From Hexactinellida sp. DTS-2022 (taxonomy: Eukaryota; Porifera; Hexactinellida), in the NCBI GenBank assembly GCA_028753945.1, contig JAPNXP010000006.1, positions 1 through 64,000 of the forward strand: a stretch of DNA of 64,000 nt. Reading direction: 5' to 3'. The notes under the pieces are model-generated. The model was not told where the DNA came from. It did no database searches and was given only the letters and a program-made list of their open reading frames with translations. Positions 49,201 through 60,300 of this stretch are shown in pieces. The position numbers were made by a program, and so were the translations under genes. Numbering within the stretch: position 1 is the first letter of the stretch; every line of letters starts with the position of its first letter.

Positions 49201-49207
49201 GCAGCAT
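34373..49207 (-). CDS. Plexin 1, complete, 27 exons
   Basis: Minus-strand exons: 48890-49207, 47867-48517, 47417-47644, 46900-47250, 46255-46450, 45763-45965, 45084-45209, 44638-44836, 43879-44051, 43546-43682, 42839-43098, 42146-42429, 41295-41543, 41060-41230, 40729-41011, 40193-40335, 39420-39688, 38554-38761, 38020-38163, 37373-37599, 36873-37026, 35979-36145, 35448-35595, 35332-35396, 35084-35162, 34957-35031, 34373-34468. All phases match; 1,867 aa. Order: signal peptide, Sema (to about 440), PSI at about 447-515, 582-649 and 758-815, IPT-like folds to about 1,180, one transmembrane helix (about 1,214-1,240), then the split RasGAP with a Rho-binding domain insert. GAP arginines are present: VRDRCNVASLLTVALH (1367/1369) and PLRFWVNLLKNP (about 1718). 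Plexins are semaphorin receptors whose GAP acts on Rap. The C terminus ends SEEVCLDIAENLYSE-like without further motif. Confidence 0.95.
34490..34705. repeat. Minisatellite ATTATACCATGGATATATCAGC in plexin 1
   Basis: About six units of 29-50 bp alternating ttataccatggatatatcag and ttataccgtgggtataacaa, in the last intron just before the terminal exon. A truncated CGTTATAAGCGG-type MITE follows. Confidence 0.85.
35211..35299. mobile_element. MITE, CAGTAGAACCTCGTTAGTACGAAC family
   Basis: Left end cagtagaacctcgttagtac is well preserved; the right end is lost. Other copies lie at 38,803-39,187, 39,235-39,394, 46,006-46,217, 53,391-53,675 and 57,573-57,650, all within plexin introns. Ends and TA flanks suggest a pogo/Tigger type. 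Confidence 0.75.
36433..36872. repeat. 40-80-bp repeat duplicating a plexin 1 donor site
   Basis: The intron after the exon at 36,873-37,026 has about nine units containing GTACCTTGGTGGCGACTAGC (or close variants). That string is the reverse complement of the last codons of the exon (LVATK) plus its 5' splice site. The rest of the unit is ttatacatacagtgtatac. The exon tail and donor have therefore been tandemly copied into the intron. Confidence 0.92.
37076..37290. mobile_element. Repeat with GAGACTTCATAATAAGCGAAC
   Basis: Shares agacttcataataagcgaac, caaaccctatgtaagttgtt and gggaccatagggcttgtt with 50,962-51,097 and, more distantly, 54,120-54,250. Non-coding dispersed element in plexin introns. 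Confidence 0.65.
37648..37828. mobile_element. MITE with CAGTAGAACCTGCATACC ends
   Basis: Ends cagtagaacctgcataccgt and, inverted, gattatacaggttatactgt. The left-end sequence is repeated internally at 37,741 (acagtagaacctgtatattc), so two copies may be fused. Confidence 0.65.
38259..38361. mobile_element. MITE, GACTCCGCTTAATAGAG family
   Basis: Ends attgactccgcttaatagag and ctctattaagcggagtcgac with an internal deletion compared with the 154-bp copy at 30,696. Confidence 0.8.
38803..39187. mobile_element. CGTTAGTACGAAC-type MITE with internal expansion
   Basis: Inverted ends aatctcgttagtatgaacac and ctactaacgaggttctacag. Inside, a block of about 62-66 bp (ttgaaggggactgaaataat; gttcgccttatccggaattc) occurs four times, so the interior has become a short tandem array. 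Confidence 0.85.
39709..39840. mobile_element. MITE, CTGTTCTCTCTAATAGTCC family
   Basis: Ends cagtctgttctctctaatag and attagagagaacagtg. Second copy of the element in the UBA1 intron at 19,775. Confidence 0.85.
41075..41101 (-). repeat. GTT triplet tract coding threonines in plexin 1
   Basis: A GTT array lies inside the exon 41,060-41,230 and is read as six consecutive threonines (ACA) on the minus strand. A longer GTT tract (41,256-41,287) lies in the adjoining intron. AAC/GTT triplet arrays are the commonest microsatellite in this window. Confidence 0.8.
41557..42115. mobile_element. Cluster of CTAAAATTACAGCTGTGCCGAC ends and a dispersed element
   Basis: Three or four copies of the aatctaaaattacagctgtg end lie in a row (41,560; 41,650; 41,755; 41,875) separated by tatagctatagaacagctgtt-like and acaggactacagta sequence. 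The block 41,948-42,115 is a copy of the ATCCAGGAGCGC element. All lie in one plexin 1 intron. Confidence 0.65.
42507..42808. mobile_element. Two adjacent MITEs in a plexin 1 intron
   Basis: 42,507-42,642 is a CGTTATAACGAA-family copy. 42,700-42,808 is a left-truncated copy of the GGTTATAAGAAC family, ending tgcatctactgta. Confidence 0.75.
43141..43545. repeat. AACT/AAAC tetranucleotide tract
   Basis: About 400 bp of aactaactaac and acaaacaaac units fill a plexin 1 intron. A block of about 125 bp (43,255-43,345 and 43,380-43,470) is duplicated. Confidence 0.92.
43690..43860. repeat. TCATATGGTTAATCGCTATAA minisatellite
   Basis: Four to five units of about 45 bp with tcatatggttaatcgctata and aggtgttagctatatg in the plexin 1 intron between PSI3 and the next exon. 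Confidence 0.88.
44036..44280. repeat. 41-bp repeat duplicating a plexin 1 acceptor site
   Basis: About six units of the type ATAAACACGTTAACTACATA followed by gtgcatagggaataatgtt. The first unit overlaps the start of the PSI3 exon (ends at 44,051): its CTATGTAG acceptor and the first 13 exon bases are in every closely related unit. The array thus holds decoy 3' splice sites upstream of the real one. Confidence 0.92.
44902..45034. mobile_element. MITE, ACCGGTTTTCTA family
   Basis: Ends acagtagacaccggttttct and, inverted, aatacggtttctactgta, flanked by TA. Copy of the element at 28,863. Confidence 0.75.
45470..45715. mobile_element. GGAGGCACTATA palindrome with GTCGGCACAGCTG end
   Basis: A ggaggcactata...agtgcctcc pair is followed by gtcggcacagctgtaatttt at 45,521-45,550, as in the satellite-border element. 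A second right end lies at 45,680-45,705. In a plexin 1 intron. Confidence 0.65.
46006..46217. mobile_element. MITE, AGAACCTCGTTA family, flanked by AAC/AATAAC tracts
   Basis: Ends cagtagaacctcgttaatac and, inverted, tactaacgagattctactgt. Triplet tracts (45,975-46,002 and 46,218-46,252) border both sides, suggesting insertion into a microsatellite. Confidence 0.8.
46632..46885. mobile_element. CGTTATAACGAA MITE and a partial copy
   Basis: 46,632-46,768 is a 137-bp copy with good ends. 46,796-46,885 is a second, rearranged copy, and most of it lies in the segment shared with plexin 2. Confidence 0.8.
48600..48855. mobile_element. Dispersed repeat TCCCCTAGCC...GACTCCGGTTAATAC
   Basis: The words ctctgttaataggaacaagg, ggtttaattcccctagcc, cctatacaaat and gtgactccggttaatac recur in order at 56,147-56,262. 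Lies in plexin 1 intron 1. Ends are unclear. Confidence 0.55.
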
Positions 49208-49334
49208 TGAAATGAGGAGTATAAACTGTATGACTCTATTTAAGAGCGCCTAACGGGTATCAGTTGCATTGTAACCTGACTCCCATCCTATCTGCTTATA
49301 AGCAGGAGCCTTGATAAGCTCGTGTGTATAACCA
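49208..49334. promoter_or_regulatory. Bidirectional plexin promoter region
   Basis: Only 127 bp separate the start codons of the two divergent plexins, so both core promoters and 5' UTRs must fit here or begin within the genes. A perfect 14-bp palindrome, CTGCTTATAAGCAG (49,292-49,305), contains a TATA-like core readable on both strands, 30 bp before the plexin 2 ATG. A TTAAATAG on the minus strand (about 49,232-49,240) may serve plexin 1. Assignment of either as a TATA box is inference. Confidence 0.6.
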
Positions 49335-52300
49335 ATGCTCGTCTGTATTTCTATTTCTATCTGCCTATTCATAGGGCTCTGTGTGGCACAGGCCCCGGTG
49401 CGACTGGTCTCGATCTCAAACCCGAACCGATTCGATTTCTCCCTCCTGGCCCTTGGCGCTCCTGATGGGTCCGTTTTAATCGCCGGCACCGATTTTCTGA
49501 CGCGCGTCGCACCTGATTTCCAGCAGAGCTCTATTTCCAATGTTCAGAATCTACCGCAAACCCTCTCAATGGTGGCATTCGACCACTTCAACAACCGCTA
49601 TTTCGCATGTTCGCGCGAGCAAATGTGCCACTTCTATGCCACTTCTAACCTGTCCAACTCAGTGGCTAGTGTCACCGTACTGGGATCCACAGGGGGGATT
49701 CCTAAGGCGGCCGTGTTCGCTATGCAAGGGGGGGCTCCAGCTGTGTTCGTATACGGCAGCTTCCTCACCTCAAGCAAAACCTCCACAAGGTCTGTTCTAT
49801 TTATAGTAGCACTCTATTAAGCGGAGTCGAATGTGCAAGGCAAATATACATATGGGTATACAGTGGATGCCGGTTATAAGAACTTCGTCGGGAACTGCAT
49901 TTAATGTTCTTATAACCGGCATAAATTATATAGGGCACAGTCAGTGTTTTTTTTAAGGAAAATTAGAGGCCCAAAATGGACGTCTAATTTTTCTCAATGG
50001 GCCTCTAATTTTTAACGTGCGAAGTACTCAATATCATGAAATGTAGAGTGTGGGCCTCTAATTGTTGGTGTGAGGGCCTCTAATTGTTGGCAGGGCCCTC
50101 TAAGCAAATCCTTAAAAAAAACACTGGGCACAGTAGATATCGGATATAAGAACACCGGTTATAAGAACATTCTCCTGGAAAAACGGTTGCCATATACCCT
50201 ATATACTTTATGCCGGTTATAAGACCATTATATGCAGTTCCCGATGATGTTCTTATAACCTGCATTCGTATAACAATTCCGTTCTTCAATTTTAACCAAA
50301 TCTTGTTTGTTGGAACAAATGGGCCTTATTAACCCTGAATAATTTCTATATTATAACATTGTCTCCTATAGATATTCTCTGCAAGCATTCCAATTGACTG
50401 ACCTGGTAACCCAGACGGGTCTCTTTGTAGGAGAGCCTTTTGAGACCGGTATACTCAGGAAACTGATTAGCACATTCTCACACGCAGATCGGTTATACTT
50501 TGTAGTGCGACATTTCGAATCCAGTACCCACTCGACCCGACTATTCTCTGTCTGCAACAACACAGGTGTTACTAGCAATAAGTTTGATTCTGTGCTTGAG
50601 ATTGTGCTAACAGAATGCGACTCGAGCTTCCGGTATCTCGTGGAGGCCCGGGTTACGGTGCTACAGAATGGAATGTCACACCTCGTGTTGGTGTATCGGG
50701 CTAGCGAGGAGAGCGACGAGTCCCGGCTTTGTGCGGTCTCTCTCTCTGACTTAGTTATGTTCGTTGTTAACAACTATAATATTATCGGCACATCTGTTCC
50801 CCTGGAATGGCTTGACGGTTCTGAGAGCAGGGCATCCAGCTTCGCGACATCGGTATGTGACACTTATGACACTCAAACTAACTAACAAACAAACAACAAA
50901 CAATACAACTAGTACAGTCAGTTTCTTATATCAATATTCAACGGATTATTGTGTACATATTAGAGACTTCATAATAAGCGAACGCAACTTAATACAAACC
51001 CTATGTAAGTTGTTAATTGGGAACATAGGACTTGTTCATTATACAATGATTAATATTAACCAGACGAATATTATTCAGAATAAGCAGACCTGACTGTAAT
51101 ACTTAATTGTTGGGGCAAGTTCATATTTGTTCTATCTTATAGTTCCTGGCTAGTTTCTCTCCTTGTGACTTTGAAATAGGAACGTGAGTTGTTGTTGTTG
51201 TTGTTGTTGTTGCTATTGTTATTGTTGTTTATATATTATTCCTTTAGCATTGTATTCCCTCTCATGATCCCTGCCTCTGCCTCTGCAACTACTTTCCCCT
51301 CTACCCCCCTCCTCCCCACTGCTTACTCAGCTCAGCCTAACACATACGGTAGGGTGGTTAACCTGCTAGTGGCTACACAGGACACTCTGTACTACCTGTT
51401 CATAGTCACAGAGCAGGGATATCTGCTAAAGGTGAGTATAGGTAGGAAATGATGTCGGCACAGCTGTAATTTTAAATTTTTTAAAGGAAATATTGTCGGC
51501 ACAGCTGTAATTTTAGATTTTTTAAGGAAATACTGTCGGGGCAAGTGTAATTCTAGTTTTTTACGGAAATACTGCCGGCACAGCTGTAATTTTAGATTTT
51601 TTCAAGGAAATACTGTCGGCACAGCTGTAATTTTAGATTTTTTTAATTTTGAGTTAACTATAATATAACACCATTCTATCTAGTACTACATATCCGGGAG
51701 CTCGCTAACTTCTGCTGTATCTCTCCTGGAGGTCCGGCCTGTCTCCTCCTCCTTCCGAGACCGGGTGTCCGCCCTGGAGCCGAGTGGCAGCAGCCACCTC
51801 CTGGCCCTGACACCTCGGGAGCTGTTAAGGATCCCCCTAGACGACTGCGCCAGACACCTGACCTGTTCCGACTGTGTGTCGGACCCGGACCCGCTGTGCG
51901 GCTGGTGCAGCCTGCAGAGAGAGTGCAGCAGCCGCTCTCTCTGCTCCCAACACGCGCTAGTAGGCAGGTGGATACAGACGGACAGCGGCGCATGCCTAGC
52001 CGTCACTAGCGTAACCCCGGACACCTCCCCTCTCAACCTGGATACAAACGTATGTACCATACACACACTGTATACTCCCGTTATAACATAGCGGATATAA
52101 CGATATAACCGCTCGTAACCTAATGGAGATTATCCCCCAGAGCACTACAGTATTCTCCGCTTAATAGATTTCTCCGCTTAATGGGTTCAAAGTAACCTGG
52201 TCCCTAGGTGACTCTATTAAACAGAGTCGACTGTATATGCATTAATTATAACGAATATCGGATATAACGAAGGAATTTACAGGTCCCAAGCACTTCGTTA

Positions 52301-54307
52301 TAACGAGAGTTGACTGTAATTACTATACAACACATAATACCATTGTTATACCATGGGTCATATTTATATACCACTGTTATATCATGGGTCATATTTATAT
52401 ACCATTGTTATATCATGGGTCATATTTCTATACTATTGTTATACCATGGGTCATATTTCTATACCATTGTTATACCATGGGTCATATTTCTATACCATTG
52501 TTATACCATGGGTCATATTTCTATACCATTGTTATACCATGGGTCATATTTCTATACCATTGTTATACCATGGGTCATATTTTTATACCATTGTTATACC
52601 ATGGGTCATATTTCTATACCATTGTTGTTGTTTAGATAACAGTATCAGCTATCAACCTCCCTCAGCTGGCTGCTAACAACACATTCCTGTGCGTATTCCC
52701 GTCGCTAGGGAGCACTCAGGTATCAGCTGTGACAGGAGGACAGAATCTGACTGGTCCCGCCCCCGGGCCTGTGAACCTCACCTGTCCCACCCCTGTCGAT
52801 ATACCCAGCATAAACCAATCAGGTAGGTTAGGTTGTGTTGTGTTATGTTGTTGTGTTATGTTGTTGTGTTGTGTTGTTGTTATTGTTGTTATTATTATTA
52901 TTATTATTATTATTGTTGTTATTATTGTTGTTATTATTGTTGTTATTATTATTATTATTGTTATTGTTTACCTCTCTCTCTAGCCACTACGATTTCCCTC
53001 TATCTCAGCAGTAGCGAGTTCCCCAGCACTATCCTTCACGCTACGTTCCCCTACACCCTATTCTACTGTTCCTATCACACCTCATGTCAGTCCTGTGTGT
53101 CCCTCTCGGACCTGTCCCCCTGCGGTTGGTGCGTATACTCGGGGGGGTGTACCCACTCTCCTGTCCTCTGTCCCTCCTTTAACACCTCTCTTAACACCTC
53201 CCAGTGGGTACAGACAGACGACTGTCCCTCCCTTAGCCCCCTCCCCCTCGGCAGCCTCTTCGCTACGGAGAATAGCAACCTCCTCCAGCTGATGGGGGCA
53301 AATCTGCCCCCTCCCATAGTGAGTCCCTAGATAGCTACCAGGGGGTAACTAACCGTAACTTATGTGGGAACTACAATTCAAACGTTACATACAGTACACC
53401 TGCATAATCCGACCCTCTATAAACAGGAATTCGTTAATACGAACACCAACGGATGGTTTAAATTTGTTCGCTTTATCCGGAGTTCGTATTAACCGGAGTA
53501 ATACCCATTGAATAGCCATTATAGGGACCTGATTTTGTGGAACTGTTTCTTCGTCTTATCCGGAGTTCGTATTAACCGGAGTAATACCCATTGAATAGCC
53601 ATTGTAGGGACCTGATTTTTATTCGTCTTATCCGTAATTCGTATTACCCGTATTCCTACTAGCGAGGTTCTACCAATATCTTATGAGACCCCATATCTCT
53701 ATTTATACTATACCCCCCCTCAGGCTAGCTTCCAGTACGAGTGCCAGCTTCAGTACGGTACCAGCTGGTACAACTCATCAGCTGACTATCTCTCTCCCTC
53801 CTCCCTCTCCTGTCTCCTGCCCTCTGACGTCATATCCCTTGGTGTACCCTCCCTCCCGGCCTCGCTCCTCCTGTCGCTCTCCTCGCGGCCCCTGGCCCTC
53901 TCCCAGCTGTCTCTCTACGCCTGCGGGAGACAGGGGAACAGCTGTTCCGAGTGTCTATCCACTCCCCTGTCCGCCCCGCTATGCGGCTGGTGTCTAGAGA
54001 CAGGTGGCGACACCTGCGACACCAACCGCTGTCAGGGCACCTTCCTGAATGCCACTTGTCCCACTCCGCAGATCTTATCCGTAAGTAAACAACAACAACA
54101 CCTTGTTATAGACACAGGTCTGCTTATAGGAACTAGCCATATCGTACCAGTAGACAACTTATATAGGGTTCGTATTAAGTTGAGTTCGCTTATTATGAAG
54201 TCTCTCTAATATTAACACACTTTTGGCCCTTGAATGTTCATAGTAAGAATCTGACTTGTACTAGTTGTATTTGTTTGTTAGTTTGTGTGTTTGTTTGTTT
54301 GTTTGTT

Positions 54308-54343
<36 letters not shown>

Positions 54344-57307
54344 ATTCGTTTGTTAGTTAGTTAGTTTGTTTGTTTGTTAGTTTGTTTGTTTGTTTGTTTG
54401 TTTATTTATTTATTTGTTTATTTATTTGTTTGTTAGTTAGTTAGTTAGCTTGTTAGTTAGTTTGTTTGTGTTGTATACTTGTTTATCTGTATATTTACAA
54501 GTGTGTCTATCTATGTGTGTGTAGGTGTCCCCCTCTGCCCTGCCGGTGCAGTACAGCGGTCTGCTGTCTATAACCGGAACCGAGCTCGGTACCGTTACGG
54601 ACACGGCTACCGTAACTCTGGAGATCGGCCAGCCCGAGCCAGCCGCGTTCCAATGCGTGCTCAGCGAAACCAACCAGCAGACCATAGGCAGAGAGTGAGA
54701 CTAATCACTAACTAACAACTAACTAACTGACTTACAAACTATCAAACAACAAACAAACAACTAACTAACTAACTAACTGACGAACTAACAAACAAACAAA
54801 CTAACTAACAAACAAACTAACTAGCTGACGAACGGACGAACTAACTAACTACATAACTAACAAACAGTAACTTACAAACTAACAATCAAACAAACAAACA
54901 ACAAACTAACTAACTAACTAACTGACGAACTAACAGACAAACAAACAAACAAACTCACTAACAAACGAATTAACAACATACAAACATACAAACAAACTAA
55001 CATACCATCTACCATATGCACTACTATATCCCATAGGATTAGCTGTACTATAGTTGGTCTTCTCTTCTCCCCATTCCGCATCCCTGGTTCCTCTAACAAC
55101 TTCACCCTCACCCTCCGCATAACCAGCCCCCTAGGGGTCACCCGCACTGCCTCCCACGCCCCCCTCTTGATATCCTCTCCCCTCATTCAGGCCCTGTCGC
55201 CTTCCTTCGGCCCCGCGGCGGGGGGGACACGGGTTAGGGTAACAGGGATCGGACTAGGCATAGGGGTATTCAGGTCTGCTGAGATTATAGGCACGGCTAA
55301 CTGTAGTATAGTGGCCCAGCCTAGCTACGTGGATGGTGATCTGGAATGTGTAACTGAGTCTGTTCCAGCAACTACTAGCGGTAAGGTTGTACAGGATTTC
55401 ATACAGCAAAATTATGCGTGCCTAGATTAAGTTAAAATACTAAAATACTCAATTTGTATTAAGTCTATGGGAGCATCTCTCGATTTTCGCTCGCCTAGAA
55501 AAGTTTCCTTTAAAAATTACGCGCCTGGATGAAACCCTGCTTGTTTACCTTTTCAAACAACAACAATTGAGTTATACAGTGGATACCGGTTATAAGAACA
55601 TCGTCGGGAACTGCATATAGTTTTCTTATAACAGTCATAAATTATATAGGGTATATGGCAACCGTTTTCCAATATAATGTTCTTATTATATCCGGTATGT
55701 TCTTATATCCGGTGTTCTTATATCCGGTATCTACTGTACTACTCTGAATATAATGTTGCCACTTTCCAGGCCAGTTTGGTGTCACTATAGACGGCACAAT
55801 CTACAAATCTACCTCGGGACTGTTCCAGTTCCGAGCTAATCCCCAGATATTATCCTTCTCTCCGAAGGCAGTTATTCCCTCCTCCAACTTCTCTCTCACT
55901 TTTAAGGGAATCTCTCTCGACGCCGCGAGTAGCCCGCGCATTCTATTCTATTCGGGCCGCCAGCCTGGATACCATGTGGGTAATAGGAATGCTATAAATA
56001 GGGGTTATTACTCAGCTAGTTTAGTTTAGGTAGTAGTCAACGAATATCCTTTTCAATCTAATATTTGTTTCGAAACGAACGAATATTTGAATATTCGGTA
56101 GATTCATTTGAGCCCTAGTTATAACAGAAGACTCTGTTAATGGGAACACGGATAAGGGGAATATCGGTTAAGGAGTACAAGGGTTAATTCCCCTAGCCTA
56201 TACAAATCATGCAAGTGACTCCGGTTAATACGAACATATTAAGACGGTCCCCTAATACATTACATTCCTATATAATACAGTGGAATATAGTTATTTGTTA
56301 TTTTTACAATAGTTTGATAATAGTTACAAAGTATTAGACACAAGTTAGTTATTACTCAGCTTATTACTAATCAAAGCATTTTCCTTGAGGCACTATCAAT
56401 TACCCAACCAGTAGCCACCAAAAGATAGTGCCTCCTAAGGGAAATGCGTCGGCACAGCTGCAATTTTAGATTTTTTATATGTTAATGTTACAATAGTTTA
56501 ATAATACAGCGGATGCCGGTTATAAGCACATCGTCGGGAACTGCACTTGATGTGCTTATAACCGGTATGTTCTTATAACCGGTGTGCTTTATATCCGACA
56601 TATACTGTGTAGTTACAAACTGTATTAGACACAAGTTGGTTATTACTCTTACATTCCTATAGCCCTGTATGGTGTTGCCAGCTGAAGAAGGTGTCAGATT
56701 AGTGGCAGAGCTATTGTGTCCCTTCCCCCAAGCTGCCACCTCTGCCACCCGTAGACAGATAGGTGGCACATCAGCTGTTAACTTCACACTAGTGTTTGAC
56801 GGGTACACGGTTCCCTCTGGGGCTGGGGGACTAGATGTAGAGATTGTGGCTAATCCCACTTTCGTGCAGACGGTTTTTCGACTGGAGGACGACATGCACT
56901 TCGTTGTGGACGCCATTAACACCTCCATAGACCTCGCAGTAAGTAAACAACAACAACAACAAACTTCATAGGGCTAATTCCGTTAGCCGAATACAACTAT
57001 GCAACATTTCGTTTATAAGGGTCGAATTAATATTTGTCGTATGTCAGTTTTCCAGTTCCCGTACAATAGCCATATGGACAAATATTAATATTTTAGGCCT
57101 GTCAGTCTAATTAATATTGGTTAACTCGTTTGCTTAATTTGGCCACACCATTACACTTTTAACCTTTAAAACAACAACAAATTAAGGCAGTGAGATTAGA
57201 ACAGGGCCACTATACTATACTATAGTCGGCACAACAACAACAACAACATACAATATTTTTGCACTCAGGACTCACAAATTAGACATCGACCTTACGACTC
57301 TGTCTAT

Positions 57308-57347
<40 letters not shown>

Positions 57348-60300
57348 CCTTACCCTGCCCAGTTTATAGACACCCCTAACTACCAGACCGCAGGGCTATC
57401 AGCTCTGTTCGCTGTGGAGCTGGAGTCAGCTGATTCTCCGCTTAACATAACTTCCGTTGTCACCTACCAACCGGGCAGTCTCAGTGTGGCTCTTGTAAAC
57501 CTACCCGTGGACAAGATACAGACACTCACATTCCAGATATTCGTAAGTGCATCCTACCTATACAGTATACGGTAGAGCCTCGTTAGTACAAACACGGTTA
57601 ATACAAATTTCTTTATAAGACGAACAAACAGTGCCATTCCTACAGGGTATTATACAGGAGTAGAATTGAAGAATAACAACCATATTGTCTAGCGCAGTCG
57701 ACTCCGCTTTAGATTTCTCCGCTTAATCGGGTCAAAATTCACAGGATTTATAGTACGGAATTACAGTTTGGCTACAAATATTTTCGGTTAATAGAATTCT
57801 CCGCTTAACCGGGTCAAATTAACCTGGTCCCGAGGTGACTCTATTAAGCGGAGTCGACTGTATTATAAATTCACTTTACACGAATCAAACTGTACACATT
57901 GTATCCACACGCATTCCAACCTCCCCCTCCCGTGTCTAGGTTACCCTCGGCAGCTACCGGACGCCCGCGGGCCGCGTGGAGGTTGTATCCGGTTTGGAGG
58001 CCGTTTCTGACAAGGGCTACATCGTTATAGGCGGTCTCCTCCCGTCTCTAGTCCTTATCCTGGTTCTAGTGTTGGTGCTGGTATGTCTGTTCTGCTGTCT
58101 CCGGAAGCGGGGTAGGCTGGCCAGCGAGGAGGTGGAGAAACTCCTGTTTGAGATGGACACCATAGAGAATAGAGTGGCACAGGCCTGTCGAACTGGTGAG
58201 TACCCTACTACTAACAGGGCTACTGTATATCAGTGTATTTACAGCCATTTTTTAGCCATGAGTCCATAGCAAATACGGTAAGTAAACCGTCATTGATAGA
58301 AAGTATCCCTGGTTAACTATGGTTATAGTAATAGAGGTAAGTAAACCGTCATACAACAGGATAATTAATTTGCATAATAATGATTGCTATAAGATGGAAA
58401 GAGGAATATAATATCCTATTAGAGACAGTGCCATTAGACTGCCTGTATATGCCTGGGATAAAATCTAAAATTATAGCTGTGCCGATCTCATTTTCTGACA
58501 TAAGCAGTTGGCACAGCTGTAATTTTAGATTTTCTAATTTCTACCAAGGGGGAAATCTAAAATTACTGCTGTGCCGACTGCTTATGTCGGAAAATGAGAT
58601 CGGCACAGCTATAATTTTAGATTTTCCTATATTTTCTAATGCGAGGGTATATGCCTGTCTTAAGGTATATAACAGCACCATATTCCTTAACTTCGTATAG
58701 CAGTACTACCTAGTTACCATTCTGTGCTCTTGTTATGCAGAGTTCGCTGAGCTCAATACTGAGTTGGGAGATGCAGCTGATCTCACACAGGGGGCAATGG
58801 GGGGGACCCCCTTCCTATCTTTCCACAGATTCGTTATGAACGTCATGTTCCCGGGACAGCCCGACCATCCAGTCATGCACCCAGTCAGGGTAAGTTAGTT
58901 CCATATTCACCTAGTTACAGTTCCATATTGTACTCTCGTTACAGTTCCATATTGTACTTAGTTAGTTAGATTTCCATACTGTACAGTCAAACTCCCGTTA
59001 TAACAAGTTGGATATAACGAAGTACCAGCTTATAACGAAGTCGTTCAATGGTCCGGAATTCCTTCTATATTATTACATTATTAAAACTTCGGTTACAACG
59101 AAATGGATATAACGAAATTCCGCTTATAACGAAGTTATTTATTATAGCCCATATAACCTCTAAACTATTGATTTTACTCCAGTTATAACGAACTCGGTTA
59201 TAACGAAATCCGTTTATAACGAAATCAACTTGTAATGAACTCTTTTAAGTCGAACTCCGCTTATAACGAAATGAAACTACTGTCCTAAGCAATTCGTTAC
59301 AACGGGAGTTGACTGTACTTCATTAGTTTCAGTTCCACATTGCACTTAGTTAGATTTCAATATTGCACCTCAGTTATAGCAAGGTCTGTTTAACACAGGC
59401 CACCTGCTTTGCTTTGGTTAGTACAGTTAGTACCGGTTTAACCTGCCCAGTTTAAATCTGCTGCTCTGCCCTGGTTAGTTACAGTTCCACATTGCACCTA
59501 ACTAGTTAGTTACAGTTCCACATTCCCAGATTCCGCCTGACATTGACGACAAGGAGTTCCTACGAGCCCTGGAGCTGTTCGAAGAGCTCTTGAGAGACAA
59601 GGACTACTTCCTATCCCTCGTAAACTGCATTGAGTCCAACCGCTCCTTCTCCCTCAGGGACAGGTAACCGGAACTATACATACAACTATACATACAACTA
59701 TATGTCCAACTATGCATACAACTATGCATACAACTATACATACAACTATACATACAACTACACATACAACTACTGTGGAATTGCTTTATTAGCAACTCGC
59801 ATTTATCATGAAATTTGGTTGCAAATAGGCGAAGTTGCTATTAGAGGAACAGAAATAACATTAAAAGCTCGCTTGGGAACTTGAAATAAGTTGCTAATAG
59901 AGCAAAGTTGCTAATAGGGGAGTTGCAAATAAAGCAACTCCACTGTATACATACACTATTGAACTATAGATTGAACTATATATCCAACTATACATGGCAC
60001 TATATATCCAACTATATATATGGCACTATGTAAATATCTAACTATATATGGCACTATACATACAACTATATATGGCACTATACATACAACTACGTGTATA
60101 TCCAACTATATACATTCAACTATACATGGCAAGATACATGGCACAATATATCCAACTATACATGGCACAATATATCCAACTATACATGGCACTATACATG
60201 GCACTATATACGGCAGTATTACAATAGGCTGTGTGTAGATCTAACATCGCTAGTCTCTTCGCGCTGTGCATGCATGAGGACATCCGGTACCTGACAGAGG

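Noticed and set aside
51676-52066. Minus-strand frames over the plexin 2 PSI exon
   Set aside because: Antisense shadows; the plus strand encodes the PSI domain with matching splice phases.
52310-52676. Three overlapping 83-109-aa frames with [10 protein letters not shown] repeats
   Set aside because: Translations of the 31-bp plexin 2 intron minisatellite; all three frames are open because the unit lacks stops.
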